A stretch of 64,000 nucleotides of DNA from Albidovulum aestuarii (GTDB lineage Bacteria > Pseudomonadota > Alphaproteobacteria > Rhodobacterales > Rhodobacteraceae). Shown here piece by piece: positions 1 to 8,378 of the stretch. How positions within the stretch are numbered: the stretch's first letter is position 1; each line of letters starts with the position of its first letter. The position numbers and the translations under genes are program-made. The notes under the pieces were generated by a model. The model searched no databases. It saw only the letters and a program-made list of their open reading frames with translations, and was not told the origin of the DNA. The DNA is taken from contig NZ_JASBQQ010000004.1 in the NCBI RefSeq assembly GCF_029961185.1, positions 62,001 through 126,000 on the forward strand, read 5' to 3'.

Positions 1-249
1 ATGCCCGATCTCGGCCGCGATTGGGTGTTCCTTTCCGGCGGCACCGATGGCCGCGATGGTCCGACCGATGCGGCGGGGGGCATTGTCGATTCCGGAACGG
101 CGGGGCGTATCCGTGCCGCCGGGCGAGACCCCGAAGCGCTTCTGGCCAACAATGACAGCCACGCCGCCCTGAAGGCCGCAGGCGACCTGCTTACCACCGG
201 CGCCACGGGCACCAATGTCGCCGATGTCCAGATTCTGATGCTGAAGTAG
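1..249 (+). CDS. Glycerate 2-kinase / hydroxypyruvate reductase-like MOFRL protein, C-terminal end (partial)
   Basis: Open from the first base, ending with TAG; the 5' part lies outside the window. The 82 visible residues contain GTDGRDGPTDAAGG and NNDSH, followed by a TGATGTNVADV tail. These are hallmarks of the MOFRL C-terminal domain of class II glycerate kinases (GckA/TtuD type), cytoplasmic enzymes that phosphorylate D-glycerate in the serine cycle or tartrate/glyoxylate metabolism. Older annotations call the same family hydroxypyruvate reductase, and the visible part cannot decide the substrate. The next gene (chorismate mutase) converges on it 3 bp away, so this gene ends its transcription unit here. 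Confidence 0.85.
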   Translation: MPDLGRDWVFLSGGTDGRDGPTDAAGGIVDSGTAGRIRAAGRDPEALLANNDSHAALKAAGDLLTTGATGTNVADVQILMLK

Positions 250-252
250 GGC

Positions 253-543
253 TCAGCGCCCGATCACGTCCTCTTCGCGGGCAATCGACCAGTCGATGAG
301 CCGCCGCCAGAGCGCCTCGGCCAAAGCGGGATCGAATCCTTCCGCCTCGGCCCGGTCACGAACTTTCGCGACGACTTCTTCGACCCGGTCCTCTATCCGG
401 GCGGGAAGGCCGAGGGCGGGCTTCAGGTCGGATGCGCGGTCGATATAGGTGGTGCGTTCGGCCAGAAGCGCGACAAGCGCCGCATCGACCCGGTCGATCT
501 CGGCCCTCACCTGTTCCATGGTCGTGCAATCCGCCGCTTTCAT
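253..543 (-). CDS. Chorismate mutase, AroQ type
   Basis: A 96-residue all-helical protein of usual AroQ length. It shows the N-terminal pattern VRAEIDRVDAALVALLAER, with the active-site Arg and the downstream conserved [13 protein letters not shown] segment, then a C-terminal helix ending LIDWSIAREE. It would convert chorismate to prephenate in the cytoplasm for phenylalanine and tyrosine synthesis. Because the family also includes isochorismate pyruvate lyases (PchB-like), the mutase role is by far the most likely but not proved. It is a stand-alone domain with no prephenate dehydratase fused. The ATG start is at 543. The divergent or convergent neighbours do not suggest an aromatic amino acid operon. 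Confidence 0.85.
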   Translation of the reverse strand: MKAADCTTMEQVRAEIDRVDAALVALLAERTTYIDRASDLKPALGLPARIEDRVEEVVAKVRDRAEAEGFDPALAEALWRRLIDWSIAREEDVIGR

Positions 544-614
544 TCCACTCTCCGTCCGCTTGCGCCCGCGTCATACCGCCATGGGCCGTGCTGCACAATG
601 CGGCCCCTTGTCCG

Positions 615-1250
615 TCATAGCGCCGTTCGTCCTGTTGCCCAGGCGAACCAGAGCGCAATGAGTGCCAGAAGCGCCGACAAAACCCGCCGAACGATCCGGC
701 TGCGGCGTGGGTCATCGAGGATATGTCGGGCAAGCCCGGCGAGGATCACAATGGCAGCGTGGATGGCAGTCGCGACGGCCACGTAAACCATTGAGAGAGT
801 TATCGTTTCTGTCAATACCTTGCCCGCTGGATCGGTAAATGCGGGCAGGACCGCGATATAAAAGACGGCCGCCTTGGGGTTCAAAAGATTGGTGATCAGA
901 CCGCGCCGGAAATACCGCCACATCCGCGCACCGAAGGGCATCTTGTCGATCCCGTCGCCGCCGTCGCGCCAGCCATCCCATGCGAGCCAGAGAAGGTAGA
1001 AAACCCCGCCCCAGCGCAATGTCTCGTAAAGAAAGGGCGACGCCGTGACCGCCGCCGCGACGCCAAGGGCCGCCGCGATACCCACGATCCCGAGCCCCAG
1101 CGCCACGCCCGCCACTGCGGCAAAACCCGGTCGGCGGCCTTCGGTCGCGGCCACGATGGCAAGCCAGGCCATATTAGGGCCAGGCGTCAGTTCGATGACC
1201 GCCGAGGTCAGGATGAAGGCCGCCAGCGTTTCAAGGGCCAGGCCATCCAT
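615..1250 (-). CDS. LysE/RhtB family amino-acid exporter
   Basis: A 211-residue inner-membrane protein with about six hydrophobic segments. The N-terminal signature ELTPGPNMAWLAIVAATEGRRPGF matches the family motif (T-PGPN followed by G-R-G), and NPKAAVFYIAVLPAF is the second conserved block. Members export amino acids or derivatives such as threonine, homoserine or lysine; the substrate cannot be read from sequence. The start (ATG at 1250) lies 7 bp after the hemF stop codon, so the two are probably co-transcribed, although a functional link is not apparent. Length is typical for the family. Confidence 0.9.
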   Translation of the reverse strand: MDGLALETLAAFILTSAVIELTPGPNMAWLAIVAATEGRRPGFAAVAGVALGLGIVGIAAALGVAAAVTASPFLYETLRWGGVFYLLWLAWDGWRDGGDGIDKMPFGARMWRYFRRGLITNLLNPKAAVFYIAVLPAFTDPAGKVLTETITLSMVYVAVATAIHAAIVILAGLARHILDDPRRSRIVRRVLSALLALIALWFAWATGRTAL

Positions 1251-1257
1251 CGCCGGG

Positions 1258-2148
1258 TCAGACCCATTTCGCCAAGGGCGGCAGGCTCATCAGCACCGCA
1301 TTGGCGTCATGTCCGCTCTCGAGCCCGAACTTGGTGCCCCGGTCGTAGACAAGGTTGTATTCGGCATATAGCCCGCGATGGATAAGCTGGGTGTCGCGAT
1401 CTTCGTCGCTCCACGGTGTTTCGCGCCTGCGGTCGACCAGTGGCAGGAAGGCGGGCAGGAACGCCTTTCCGACCGACTGGACGAAGGCGAAATCGGCTTC
1501 CCAGTTTCCGGTGTTCAGATCGTCGAAGAAAATGCCACCGACCCCGCGCGCACGGCCCCGGTGCGGCACAAAGAAATATTCGTCTGCCCACGACTTGAAG
1601 CGACCGTAATAGCCCGGATCATGGGCATCGCAAGCCGCCGCCAAAGCCGCGTGAAAATGGGTCGTGTCCCCTTTATATTCGATGCAGGGATTGAGGTCGG
1701 CCCCGCCGCCAAACCACCAGGCATGCGGCGTCCAGAACATGCGGGTGTTCATGTGAACCGCAGGGACATGGGGGTTGCGCATATGGGCGACAAGGCTGAT
1801 GCCCGTGGCCCAGAAGCGCGGATCGGTTTCCATCCCCGGCACGCCGCGCGCGGCCATCGCCGATTGCGCCCGGGCGCCAAGCTCGCCATGCACGACGGAG
1901 ACATTGACGCCGACCTTCTCGAAGACCCGGCCCCCGCGCATCACGTTCATGCAGCCGCCGCCCGCATCCTCCCCGCGGGTGGACTTGCGTTGCGTCTGTG
2001 TGCGTTCAAACCGTCCGGGCGCGAGGTCCGAGGCGGGCCCGGAACTGTGCTTGTCCTCAATGGCCACGAACGCTGAAAGGATGTCGTCGCGCAGCGCGCG
2101 GAACCAGGCCGCTGCCCGTGCCTTCTGTGGTTCGATTTCCCCGGTCAT
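1258..2148 (-). CDS. hemF: Oxygen-dependent coproporphyrinogen III oxidase
   Basis: A 296-residue protein, near-identical in layout to HemF. It catalyses the O2-dependent oxidative decarboxylation of coproporphyrinogen III to protoporphyrinogen IX in the cytoplasm, a step of haem and bacteriochlorophyll synthesis. Visible signatures are GGVNVSVVHGELGARA-like (here VGVNVSVVHGELGARA), HMRNPHVPAVHMNTR with the metal/substrate-binding histidines, WWFGGGADLNPC, GIFFDDLNTGNWE and the C-terminal YAEYNLVYDRGTKFGLESG. All conserved blocks are present, so it should be active. Start ATG at 2148. Rhodobacters often also carry an oxygen-independent HemN; none is in this window. Confidence 0.97.
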   Translation of the reverse strand: MTGEIEPQKARAAAWFRALRDDILSAFVAIEDKHSSGPASDLAPGRFERTQTQRKSTRGEDAGGGCMNVMRGGRVFEKVGVNVSVVHGELGARAQSAMAARGVPGMETDPRFWATGISLVAHMRNPHVPAVHMNTRMFWTPHAWWFGGGADLNPCIEYKGDTTHFHAALAAACDAHDPGYYGRFKSWADEYFFVPHRGRARGVGGIFFDDLNTGNWEADFAFVQSVGKAFLPAFLPLVDRRRETPWSDEDRDTQLIHRGLYAEYNLVYDRGTKFGLESGHDANAVLMSLPPLAKWV

Positions 2149-2288
2149 TCTGACTGCACCTGCTTTGGACCGATCCCGCCTAGCATCTTTCCGATTTCCC
2201 CGCCAGATCGGCCCGGTTGTTTCGTGATTTGGCCGGGGTGGAAATGTGGCGTATTGTCAGACGCGTAGCCATTGCCGGGAGTTGCCCC

Positions 2289-2666
2289 ATGCCGATTTTT
2301 CCTCGGACCGCACTCATCCTGTTCACCCTAACGCTGACCGCTTGCGAGGGTGATCGGGTGGCAAACTGCGCCGGTCCCGAGCAGCGCGAACTGCGCACGG
2401 TCGAGGAGTTGATTGCCGAAACCCGGGCCCGGATTGAACGGGGCTATACAATGGAACGTCAGGACAGCGGTGCGAATGTGAACTTCTGCCTTGGCGGGCG
2501 CCAGTCCAATGTCGGGGTGAGCTTCTGCACGGATCCCGGGACGCGCAGCCGGCCGGTGGCCATTGACAGCGCCGCCGAGCAGCGGAAACTGGCATCTCTG
2601 GAGGCGCGTCGGGAGGCATTGCGTGCCCGGATCGCCGCCCTTCGTGCCTCCTGTGGACAGAGCTGA
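2289..2666 (+). CDS. Small lipoprotein of unknown function (tandem paralogue 1)
   Basis: A 125-residue protein with a type II signal peptide: MPIFPRTALILF then lipobox LTAC, so the mature protein would begin at Cys and be lipidated. The ATG at 2289 is chosen because it gives this clean signal peptide; an in-frame start 72 bp upstream would bury it. The mature part has two predicted helical stretches: one around LRTVEELIAETRARIERGY, and a second around PVAIDSAAEQRKLASLEARREALR, with a few cysteines that could form disulphides. It is clearly related to the next gene (same two blocks and spacing). Family not recognised; it looks like an envelope protein. Confidence 0.75.
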   Translation: MPIFPRTALILFTLTLTACEGDRVANCAGPEQRELRTVEELIAETRARIERGYTMERQDSGANVNFCLGGRQSNVGVSFCTDPGTRSRPVAIDSAAEQRKLASLEARREALRARIAALRASCGQS

Positions 2667-2678
2667 CCCGAGGTCCCC

Positions 2679-3068
2679 ATGCTGATACGAAGACTAGTGC
2701 CCCTCGTCCTGCTTGCAGCTCTCGCCGCCTGCGGCACGCCGCAGGAACAATGCATCCGCAGGGCAACGCATGAAGTTCGTACCCTCGATCAGCTAATCGC
2801 CGAAACGGAAGCCAATCTGGCCCGTGGCTACGCCTATGAGGAGCGGGAAGTTGTCCGCCACGTCTGGCAACGCTGTGATGATTACATCGGCCAGATACCC
2901 CATCGCCGGATGTGCCTGGAACCGGTGTTTGACACGGTCAAACGCCCGGTTGCAATCGATCCTGAGGTCGAAACCCGCAAGCTCGAAGGCCTGAAGAGCC
3001 GCCGTGCCGCTTTGGCCAAAAGCGCACAGGCCGAAATTGCCGCCTGCCGGGCCAAATACCCCGAATAG
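2679..3068 (+). CDS. Small lipoprotein of unknown function (tandem paralogue 2)
   Basis: A 129-residue lipoprotein with signal [18 protein letters not shown], so Cys18 is the lipidated residue. It starts 12 bp after the stop of its paralogue and shares the segments [20 protein letters not shown] and [21 protein letters not shown], which correspond to ELRTVEELIAETRARIERGY and SRPVAIDSAAEQRKLASLEAR. Three cysteines in the middle and one near the C-terminus are conserved in spirit between the two. The pair is best explained by tandem duplication followed by divergence. Function unknown. The stop is 2 bp from the end of the convergent SDR gene. Confidence 0.75.
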   Translation: MLIRRLVPLVLLAALAACGTPQEQCIRRATHEVRTLDQLIAETEANLARGYAYEEREVVRHVWQRCDDYIGQIPHRRMCLEPVFDTVKRPVAIDPEVETRKLEGLKSRRAALAKSAQAEIAACRAKYPE

Positions 3069-3070
3069 GG

Positions 3071-3880
3071 TCAATAGGCGGGAACCGGCGCCGGGTCGAT
3101 CAGACTGCGGCCACCGTCAACGGTCAGGATCTGACCGGTGACGAACCCCGACCCGTCCGAGGCGAGGAACTGCGCCACATCGGCCAGTTCCGAGGGCGGC
3201 GCGATGCGGCGCATCGGCGTGGCGTCGGTGATCGTGCCGCGCCAGTCGGGATTGTCCTTGAGGCTGGCCTGAAGGCTCGCGCTCATGACGCTGGCCAGAG
3301 CGATGCCGTTCACCCGGATACGCTCCGGTGCAAGCGCCACCGCAAGCGACCGGGTTGCCTGATCTAGCGCGGCTGAAGCGACGGAATAGGCCAGGAATTC
3401 CGGCTGGGTGCGGCGGGCGGCCAGCGTCGAGATATTGATGATGGAGCCGACCGGCCCCTCCTCGTGCCCTTCCTTTTCGGCTTGGGCGATCATCCGCTTC
3501 GCGGTCATCTGGCTCAGCTTCAGCGAGGTCATGAGGTTCTGTTTCAGCATTACCTCCAGCCCCTCGTCATCGGGGTTGAGAGGGTCCGATGTCACGATAC
3601 CGCGACTGGCATTGACGAGGATGTCGATGCGTTCGAAGGCGTCGACCGTCGCTGACAGCAGGTTGGCAAGTGTCAGCTTCTGGCTCAGATCGCCACCGAA
3701 ATAGCGCACGTTGCCTTCTTCGGCGGCCTCCGCGCCGACCTCGTCCGCCAGCTTTGCTTCATCCATGTCGGCGAACATGACCTTCGCGCCGAGATCAACG
3801 AAGTGACGGGCAATGGCGAGGCCGACGCCCCGCGCGGCACCTGTGACGATGGCGGTCTTGCCGGAAATAGAAAGGGACAT
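3071..3880 (-). CDS. Short-chain dehydrogenase/reductase family protein with altered catalytic triad
   Basis: A 269-residue Rossmann protein with the NAD(P)-binding motif TGAARGVGLA near residue 15, the DMDEAKL acidic segment after beta-2, and a NASRG block in place of NNAG. The C-terminal GFVTGQILTVDGGRSL block is classical. The usual active-site YxxxK reads YSVAS: the Tyr is present but the Lys position holds Ser (codon TCA). The usual Ser appears in SIINISTLAARR. Either another Lys substitutes or the protein has changed chemistry. The substrate is unknown. ATG at 3880; it is followed toward the right by the rsmC-like gene on the same strand, 42 bp away. Confidence 0.85.
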   Translation of the reverse strand: MSLSISGKTAIVTGAARGVGLAIARHFVDLGAKVMFADMDEAKLADEVGAEAAEEGNVRYFGGDLSQKLTLANLLSATVDAFERIDILVNASRGIVTSDPLNPDDEGLEVMLKQNLMTSLKLSQMTAKRMIAQAEKEGHEEGPVGSIINISTLAARRTQPEFLAYSVASAALDQATRSLAVALAPERIRVNGIALASVMSASLQASLKDNPDWRGTITDATPMRRIAPPSELADVAQFLASDGSGFVTGQILTVDGGRSLIDPAPVPAY

Positions 3881-3922
3881 GAGTGGTCCGGTTTTGATTC
3901 TGTTGGCGCAGGTTAGAGGATT

Positions 3923-4927
3923 TCAGCGGCGCGGGCGAGGCGCCTGCACCGGACGGGCTGCACTGAAGAGCTTGAAGGCTCCGTCACCACCGATTTCCGA
4001 GACATCGCGGAAATGCGACGAGAGCACGGCCTCATAGGGCAAGTGCCGGTTGGCAACCATGAAGAGCCGCCCGGACGGCACCAGCATTTCCGACGCCGCT
4101 GCAATGAATGCGGCACCAAGTGCGGGTTCTGCTGCGCGCCCGGTATGGAACGGCGGGTTCATCACCACCGCGTCAAAGCGTGCCTCGGGCCGGAACCGGG
4201 TCGCGTCCGCCCAGTGAAACCGCGCCCGCGGATCGCTGATATTGGCGCGGGCGCAGTCGAGCGCCGAATGGTCGGCCTCGATCAGATGCAATTCCGTAAC
4301 ACCCGGATGCGACAGTATCTGAGCCGAAAGCCAGCCCCAGCCGGCGCCGAGGTCGGCGATGCGGCCTTTCAATCCGGCGGGCAGGGCGGCGGCAAGCAGC
4401 GCCGAGCCGGGGTCGGGTTTCTCGGCCGAAAAGACGCCCGGCCGGGTGATGAAGCCGGGGGCTGGGTGCAGGTCGTCTGCTACCCAGTCTGCAAATTCCG
4501 GTCCGGTGGCGAAGGAGAATATCCGGCCATGTGCTTTCGACAGGGATGACGCTACCGGAACCCGGGCACGGATATCCTTCAGCATCGTCTCGACACCGTC
4601 GGTCTTCTGCCCGTCCACCCAGATCGTGCCGCCCGGTGTTACGCGTTCCGCTGCCGCCGCTATCCAGGCGCGGCCCGCCACCCGTGAGCGAGGCAGGCAG
4701 ACCAGCGCGGCATCGAAACTGTCACCGGCCGACCCGAAATCGGGAACGACCCGGATCCCCCGCGCCGCCAGAGCATCGTGATCGGGGCGGAATCCCTGTA
4801 CAGCCACGATAGCGTCCGGGGGCAGGGCGGACAGATCCGTATCTGCCACCGGCCCGACCACCAACCAGCGGGAAGCGGGCAGCGGTTCTGCGCCCTCAAG
4901 CGCGAGAGAAAGTCTCGAATGGCTCAT
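3923..4927 (-). CDS. RsmC-like 16S rRNA (guanine-N2) methyltransferase
   Basis: A 334-residue protein with the two-domain layout of RsmC/RlmG methyltransferases. The degenerate N-terminal Rossmann-like half (about residues 1-160) precedes a catalytic C-terminal half with LADLGAGWGWLSAQI as SAM motif I and VVMNPPFHTG as the N-methyltransferase motif IV (NPPF). In Escherichia coli RsmC methylates G1207 of 16S rRNA on the 30S subunit. The same architecture is annotated simply as class I SAM methyltransferase in many alphaproteobacteria, so the exact site is inferred. Start ATG at 4927; clpS follows 21 bp further on the same strand and may share a transcript. Confidence 0.85.
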   Translation of the reverse strand: MSHSRLSLALEGAEPLPASRWLVVGPVADTDLSALPPDAIVAVQGFRPDHDALAARGIRVVPDFGSAGDSFDAALVCLPRSRVAGRAWIAAAAERVTPGGTIWVDGQKTDGVETMLKDIRARVPVASSLSKAHGRIFSFATGPEFADWVADDLHPAPGFITRPGVFSAEKPDPGSALLAAALPAGLKGRIADLGAGWGWLSAQILSHPGVTELHLIEADHSALDCARANISDPRARFHWADATRFRPEARFDAVVMNPPFHTGRAAEPALGAAFIAAASEMLVPSGRLFMVANRHLPYEAVLSSHFRDVSEIGGDGAFKLFSAARPVQAPRPRR

Positions 4928-4948
4928 CTGAACACCGGGCGCGCCGCC

Positions 4949-5269
4949 CTATTCCTTTTCCATCGTGCATTGCAGCGGATGCTGGTGCCTGCGGGAAAAG
5001 TCCATCACCTGCGCCACCTTGGTCTCGGCCACCTCGAACGAGAAAACGCCGACAACCGCCAGACCCTTCTTATGCACCGTCAGCATGATCTCGAACGCCT
5101 GGCTGTGGTTCAAGCCGAAGAAACGTTCCAGCACATGAACGACGAATTCCATTGGCGTGTAGTCGTCGTTCAGCAGCATGACCTTGTAAAGCGGCGGGCG
5201 TTGCGTCTTCGGTCGTGTCTTGGTGATGACCGCCGCATCCGGAGAATCGCCGTCTTTGCGGTCCGACAT
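4949..5269 (-). CDS. clpS: ATP-dependent Clp protease adaptor ClpS
   Basis: A 106-residue ClpS with the conserved core [23 protein letters not shown]. The NDDYTP segment lines the N-degron pocket, and [12 protein letters not shown] and [21 protein letters not shown] complete the fold. It delivers N-end-rule substrates to ClpA-ClpP in the cytoplasm. The start MSDRKDG at 5269 is preferred to one 21 bp upstream because it gives the usual length with a flexible N-terminal tail. No clpA lies in the window, so the adaptor is separated from its unfoldase. The N-terminal extension before the core is of normal length. Confidence 0.95.
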   Translation of the reverse strand: MSDRKDGDSPDAAVITKTRPKTQRPPLYKVMLLNDDYTPMEFVVHVLERFFGLNHSQAFEIMLTVHKKGLAVVGVFSFEVAETKVAQVMDFSRRHQHPLQCTMEKE

Positions 5270-5441
5270 GAGGATGGGGCGCAAGGGCAAGCGATCAAAC
5301 TCCTTCAGGCACGGCGACCGGAATCGGGCGCAGCGGGTTCAGATCTTCAATATAAACCCTCAGGCGTTTGAGAAAAGGGCTGCATTGTCACGGATTGAAG
5401 CGATTGCTCCAAGGCGTCAGACTGGCGCGGCGGAGATGACC

Positions 5442-6161
5442 ATGCCTAGACTCACCACAATAGGCTTCGATGCCGACGATACGCTCTGGCATAACGAGCG
5501 GTTCTTTCAGCTCACGCAGGAAAGGTTTGCCGAGCTTCTTGCCGATTATGCGCCACGCGATCATTTGCAGGAACGACTCCTGGCGGCTGAACGGCGCAAT
5601 CTTGGCCATTACGGGTTCGGCATAAAAGGCTTCGTCCTGTCGATGATCGAAACCGCCATCGAGGTGACCGAGGACCGCGTGCCGGCCACCGTGATCCGCG
5701 AACTGATCGCGGCCGGGCAGGAGATGCTGGCCCATCCGATCGAGCTTCTGCCCCATGCGGGCGAAGTGGTGGAGGCTTTGCGGCACGACTATCGCGTATT
5801 GCTGATCACCAAGGGCGATCTTCTCGATCAGGAACGCAAGCTGGCGCAGTCGGGGTTGGGCGACTTGTTCCACGGGGTGGAGATCGTGTCGGACAAGACG
5901 GAACCGGTCTATTCCTCTCTTTTCTGCCGCCACGGTGTTTCGCCCGACACTGCGATGATGGTCGGCAATTCGCTGAAATCGGACGTTCTGCCGGTTCTGC
6001 GGATCGGCGGGTGGGGCGTTCATGTCCCCCATGATCTGACCTGGGCGCTGGAACACGAAGCGCCTCCGAAGGGCGAGGAGCGGTTTCGCACACTGACCGA
6101 TCTGGGCGAGCTTGAATCGCTTGTGACCCGAATTGAGGAAGATTTTGTGGCTACGCGTTGA
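5442..6161 (+). CDS. HAD-superfamily hydrolase
   Basis: A 239-residue HAD phosphatase. Motif I is TIGFDADDTLWHNERFF, with nucleophile Asp and general acid Asp two residues later; motif II is LLITKGD; motif III/IV is KTEP followed by MMVGNSLKSDVLP. The helical cap inserted after motif I marks subclass I. It is probably a cytosolic small-molecule phosphatase, substrate unknown. The ATG at 5442 is chosen because GGAG lies 6 bp upstream; longer in-frame starts would overlap the divergent clpS. It has no evident operon partner: the next gene begins 174 bp downstream with its own start signals. Confidence 0.88.
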   Translation: MPRLTTIGFDADDTLWHNERFFQLTQERFAELLADYAPRDHLQERLLAAERRNLGHYGFGIKGFVLSMIETAIEVTEDRVPATVIRELIAAGQEMLAHPIELLPHAGEVVEALRHDYRVLLITKGDLLDQERKLAQSGLGDLFHGVEIVSDKTEPVYSSLFCRHGVSPDTAMMVGNSLKSDVLPVLRIGGWGVHVPHDLTWALEHEAPPKGEERFRTLTDLGELESLVTRIEEDFVATR

Positions 6162-6335
6162 TGCGCCACCATATATGCCAAAGCTAACGTCGTTCCTGTC
6201 CACGGGACGCCGGTCAAGGACACAATCGGCAAAGATGTTGAATTAAGAGTGTTTTCGCATCCATCTGCCTATGTTATCGTCAAGCAAATCAAAGAAGTCC
6301 CGGCACAAACGACCGGGACATGAGGCAGGATAAAG

Positions 6336-8204
6336 GTGAGACAGGTGTTTACTTGTCCGGGGCAGTGCGTCCAACGCACTCTGATGGCTGTCGCGTTCGC
6401 GCTCGTCTGCGTGTTCGCCCCGGTGCTTGCATTCGCGGCACCCTATGCCGACTTCGTCATCGATGCCCGGACGGGTGAGGTCCTGCATCAGGACAACGCT
6501 GATACGCGGCTGCATCCAGCCTCTCTGACCAAGATGATGACGCTTTACATCGCCTTCGAGGCGATCGAGCGGGGTGAAATCACGCTCGACAGCAAGGTCA
6601 CGATTTCCAAACACGCCGCTTCGCAGCCGCCGTCAAAGCTGGGGCTGCGCCCCGGTCAGACCATTGCACTACGCTACCTGATCCGTGCCGCCGCGATCAA
6701 ATCGGCGAATGATGCCGCCACCGCCATCGGCGAAGCGATCGAAGGGTCGGAGCCGGCCTTTGCAAAACGCATGAACCGCACCGCGAAGGCGCTGGGCATG
6801 ACCCGGACGACATTTGTCAACGCGAACGGCCTGACGGCCAAGGGGCATCTGTCGACGGCGCGTGACATGACGACGCTCGGACGTCACGTATTCTATGACT
6901 TCCCACAGTATTATAATCTTTTTTCCCGCACGACGGCCGATGCGGGCGTTGCGCGCGTTGCGCATACCAACCGTCGTTTTCTCGCGGCTTACAAGGGCGC
7001 CGACGGGATCAAGACCGGATATACAGCGGCGGCTGGGTTCAATCTCACAGCCTCCGCGCAGCGCGGAAACAAGCGTATCATTGCCACCGTTTTCGGTGGC
7101 AAGTCCACCGCCACACGCAACGCGCGGGTTGCGGAACTGATGGATCTTGGGTTTGGCAAGGCGCCGACTCGGGTTGCGGTGCAGAAACCCGCGCGTCCCG
7201 TCTATGTTGCCGAGGTTGAGGAGAAGGACGACGAGGCCGCGCGGATTCTGGCCGAGGCAGTGACCGGGTCGACGACGATGCCCGCGGGCAAGGTCATCCG
7301 CCTCGACACCGCCGTGAAAGTCAGCCCGCGCCCGAAGCCGCGCCCGATACCCGCCGCCGCACCGGCGCCCGAAGACGTTCTGATTGCGATGCAAGGCGCG
7401 ATCGAAACGGTTGTTGCCGAGGTGGAGCCAGCCTCGGCAACCGCAGCGCGGCCTGAACCGAAACCCGAGGCCTTGGTGGAAGCGGTCCCGACGGAAGCGG
7501 TGGAGGTTGCGGCCGGCATCGAAGCGGAGGCCGAAACCGAACTGGCCACCGCCACGCCGGAACCTGCCGAACCCGCCTTTGTGCAGACGACTACGCCGCA
7601 ACCCGAAACACTCGCTGCGGTCGATCCGACAATTGCGCCCGCGCCCGGGGCTGAAGCTACGCCTGCCGAGGATGAAGACGCGATCGCCATGGCCCTCGCC
7701 ATGGCTGTGGCCGCAGCCCCACTGACCGAAGTGGAGCCGATTCCGAGCGCCGAGCCTGAACCCGCCCCTTCGACGGAAACAGTACTCGTCGAGGCAGTTC
7801 CGACCGCCGAGGCGGCCGAGCCGACCGTGCCAAAGGCGGTTCTTTCCGCCACCCGTCCGGCACGGCCAGCCGAACCCCAGCCCGAACAGGTCGTGCTCGC
7901 CTCCCTCGCGACGGCAGAGCCGGAGGCCGAGGAACCGCTGGAGGTCGTCACCCGTGTCTCCACCTCAGGCGGTCGGCAATGGTCGATCAATGTCGGTCAC
8001 TTCTCGTCGCGCTACAATGCTGAGCGCCAGCTGCTCCAGACCGCGCTGATCGAGATCAACACCCTTGAGGAGAGTTTGCGCAAGGTTGTCGCTCGTCGCG
8101 GCGGATATGACGCCAATTTCGTCGGTATGACCGAAGAGATGGCCGCACTCGCCTGCCGGCGCCTGCAGGCGCGGCAGACCGAATGCACGGTGGTCGGTCC
8201 CTAA
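6336..8204 (+). CDS. D-alanyl-D-alanine carboxypeptidase (peptidase S11) with C-terminal SPOR domain
   Basis: A 622-residue exported penicillin-binding protein that trims the terminal D-Ala of peptidoglycan stem peptides. The N-terminal hydrophobic signal ends near AFAAP (about residue 35). The three active-site motifs are all present: SLTK at 63-66, SAN at 123-125 and KTG at 226-228. After the catalytic domain comes a roughly 240-residue Ala/Pro/Glu-rich linker, likely spanning the periplasm, and a C-terminal SPOR-like domain (QWSINVGHFSSRYNAERQL onward) that binds denuded glycan at the septum. The start is GTG at 6336, with AGGA about 6 bp upstream. The very long acidic linker is the odd feature. 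Confidence 0.93.
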   Translation: MRQVFTCPGQCVQRTLMAVAFALVCVFAPVLAFAAPYADFVIDARTGEVLHQDNADTRLHPASLTKMMTLYIAFEAIERGEITLDSKVTISKHAASQPPSKLGLRPGQTIALRYLIRAAAIKSANDAATAIGEAIEGSEPAFAKRMNRTAKALGMTRTTFVNANGLTAKGHLSTARDMTTLGRHVFYDFPQYYNLFSRTTADAGVARVAHTNRRFLAAYKGADGIKTGYTAAAGFNLTASAQRGNKRIIATVFGGKSTATRNARVAELMDLGFGKAPTRVAVQKPARPVYVAEVEEKDDEAARILAEAVTGSTTMPAGKVIRLDTAVKVSPRPKPRPIPAAAPAPEDVLIAMQGAIETVVAEVEPASATAARPEPKPEALVEAVPTEAVEVAAGIEAEAETELATATPEPAEPAFVQTTTPQPETLAAVDPTIAPAPGAEATPAEDEDAIAMALAMAVAAAPLTEVEPIPSAEPEPAPSTETVLVEAVPTAEAAEPTVPKAVLSATRPARPAEPQPEQVVLASLATAEPEAEEPLEVVTRVSTSGGRQWSINVGHFSSRYNAERQLLQTALIEINTLEESLRKVVARRGGYDANFVGMTEEMAALACRRLQARQTECTVVGP

Positions 8205-8210
8205 ACAGGA

Positions 8211-8369
8211 TCAAGGTTTGGGGTGGTCGTCCCAGTCGTCGCCAAGGATGCGATGCGCGTCGCCGTCCGGGTCGTCATATTGCCGGTGTCTTAGCGTCCA
8301 GAGGAAGGCAACCAGCCCAACCCCGCCGAGGAACAGCGAGACCGGGATCAGGAGCGCGAGCATTTCCAT
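8211..8369 (-). CDS. ccoS: cbb3-type cytochrome oxidase assembly protein CcoS
   Basis: A 52-residue protein. It begins MEMLALLIPVSLFLGGVGLVAFLWTL, a single transmembrane helix, and continues HRQYDDPDGDAHRILGDDWDD, the typical short cytoplasmic tail after the (R)xxQYDD(P/L) motif of CcoS. It is required for inserting cofactors into the CcoN subunit. The ATG at 8369 lies 9 bp after the ccoI stop codon, as in most ccoGHIS operons. The stop is 7 bp from the end of the convergent carboxypeptidase gene. It is the last gene of this operon. Confidence 0.93.
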   Translation of the reverse strand: MEMLALLIPVSLFLGGVGLVAFLWTLRHRQYDDPDGDAHRILGDDWDDHPKP

Positions 8370-8378
8370 CTATGGGTC

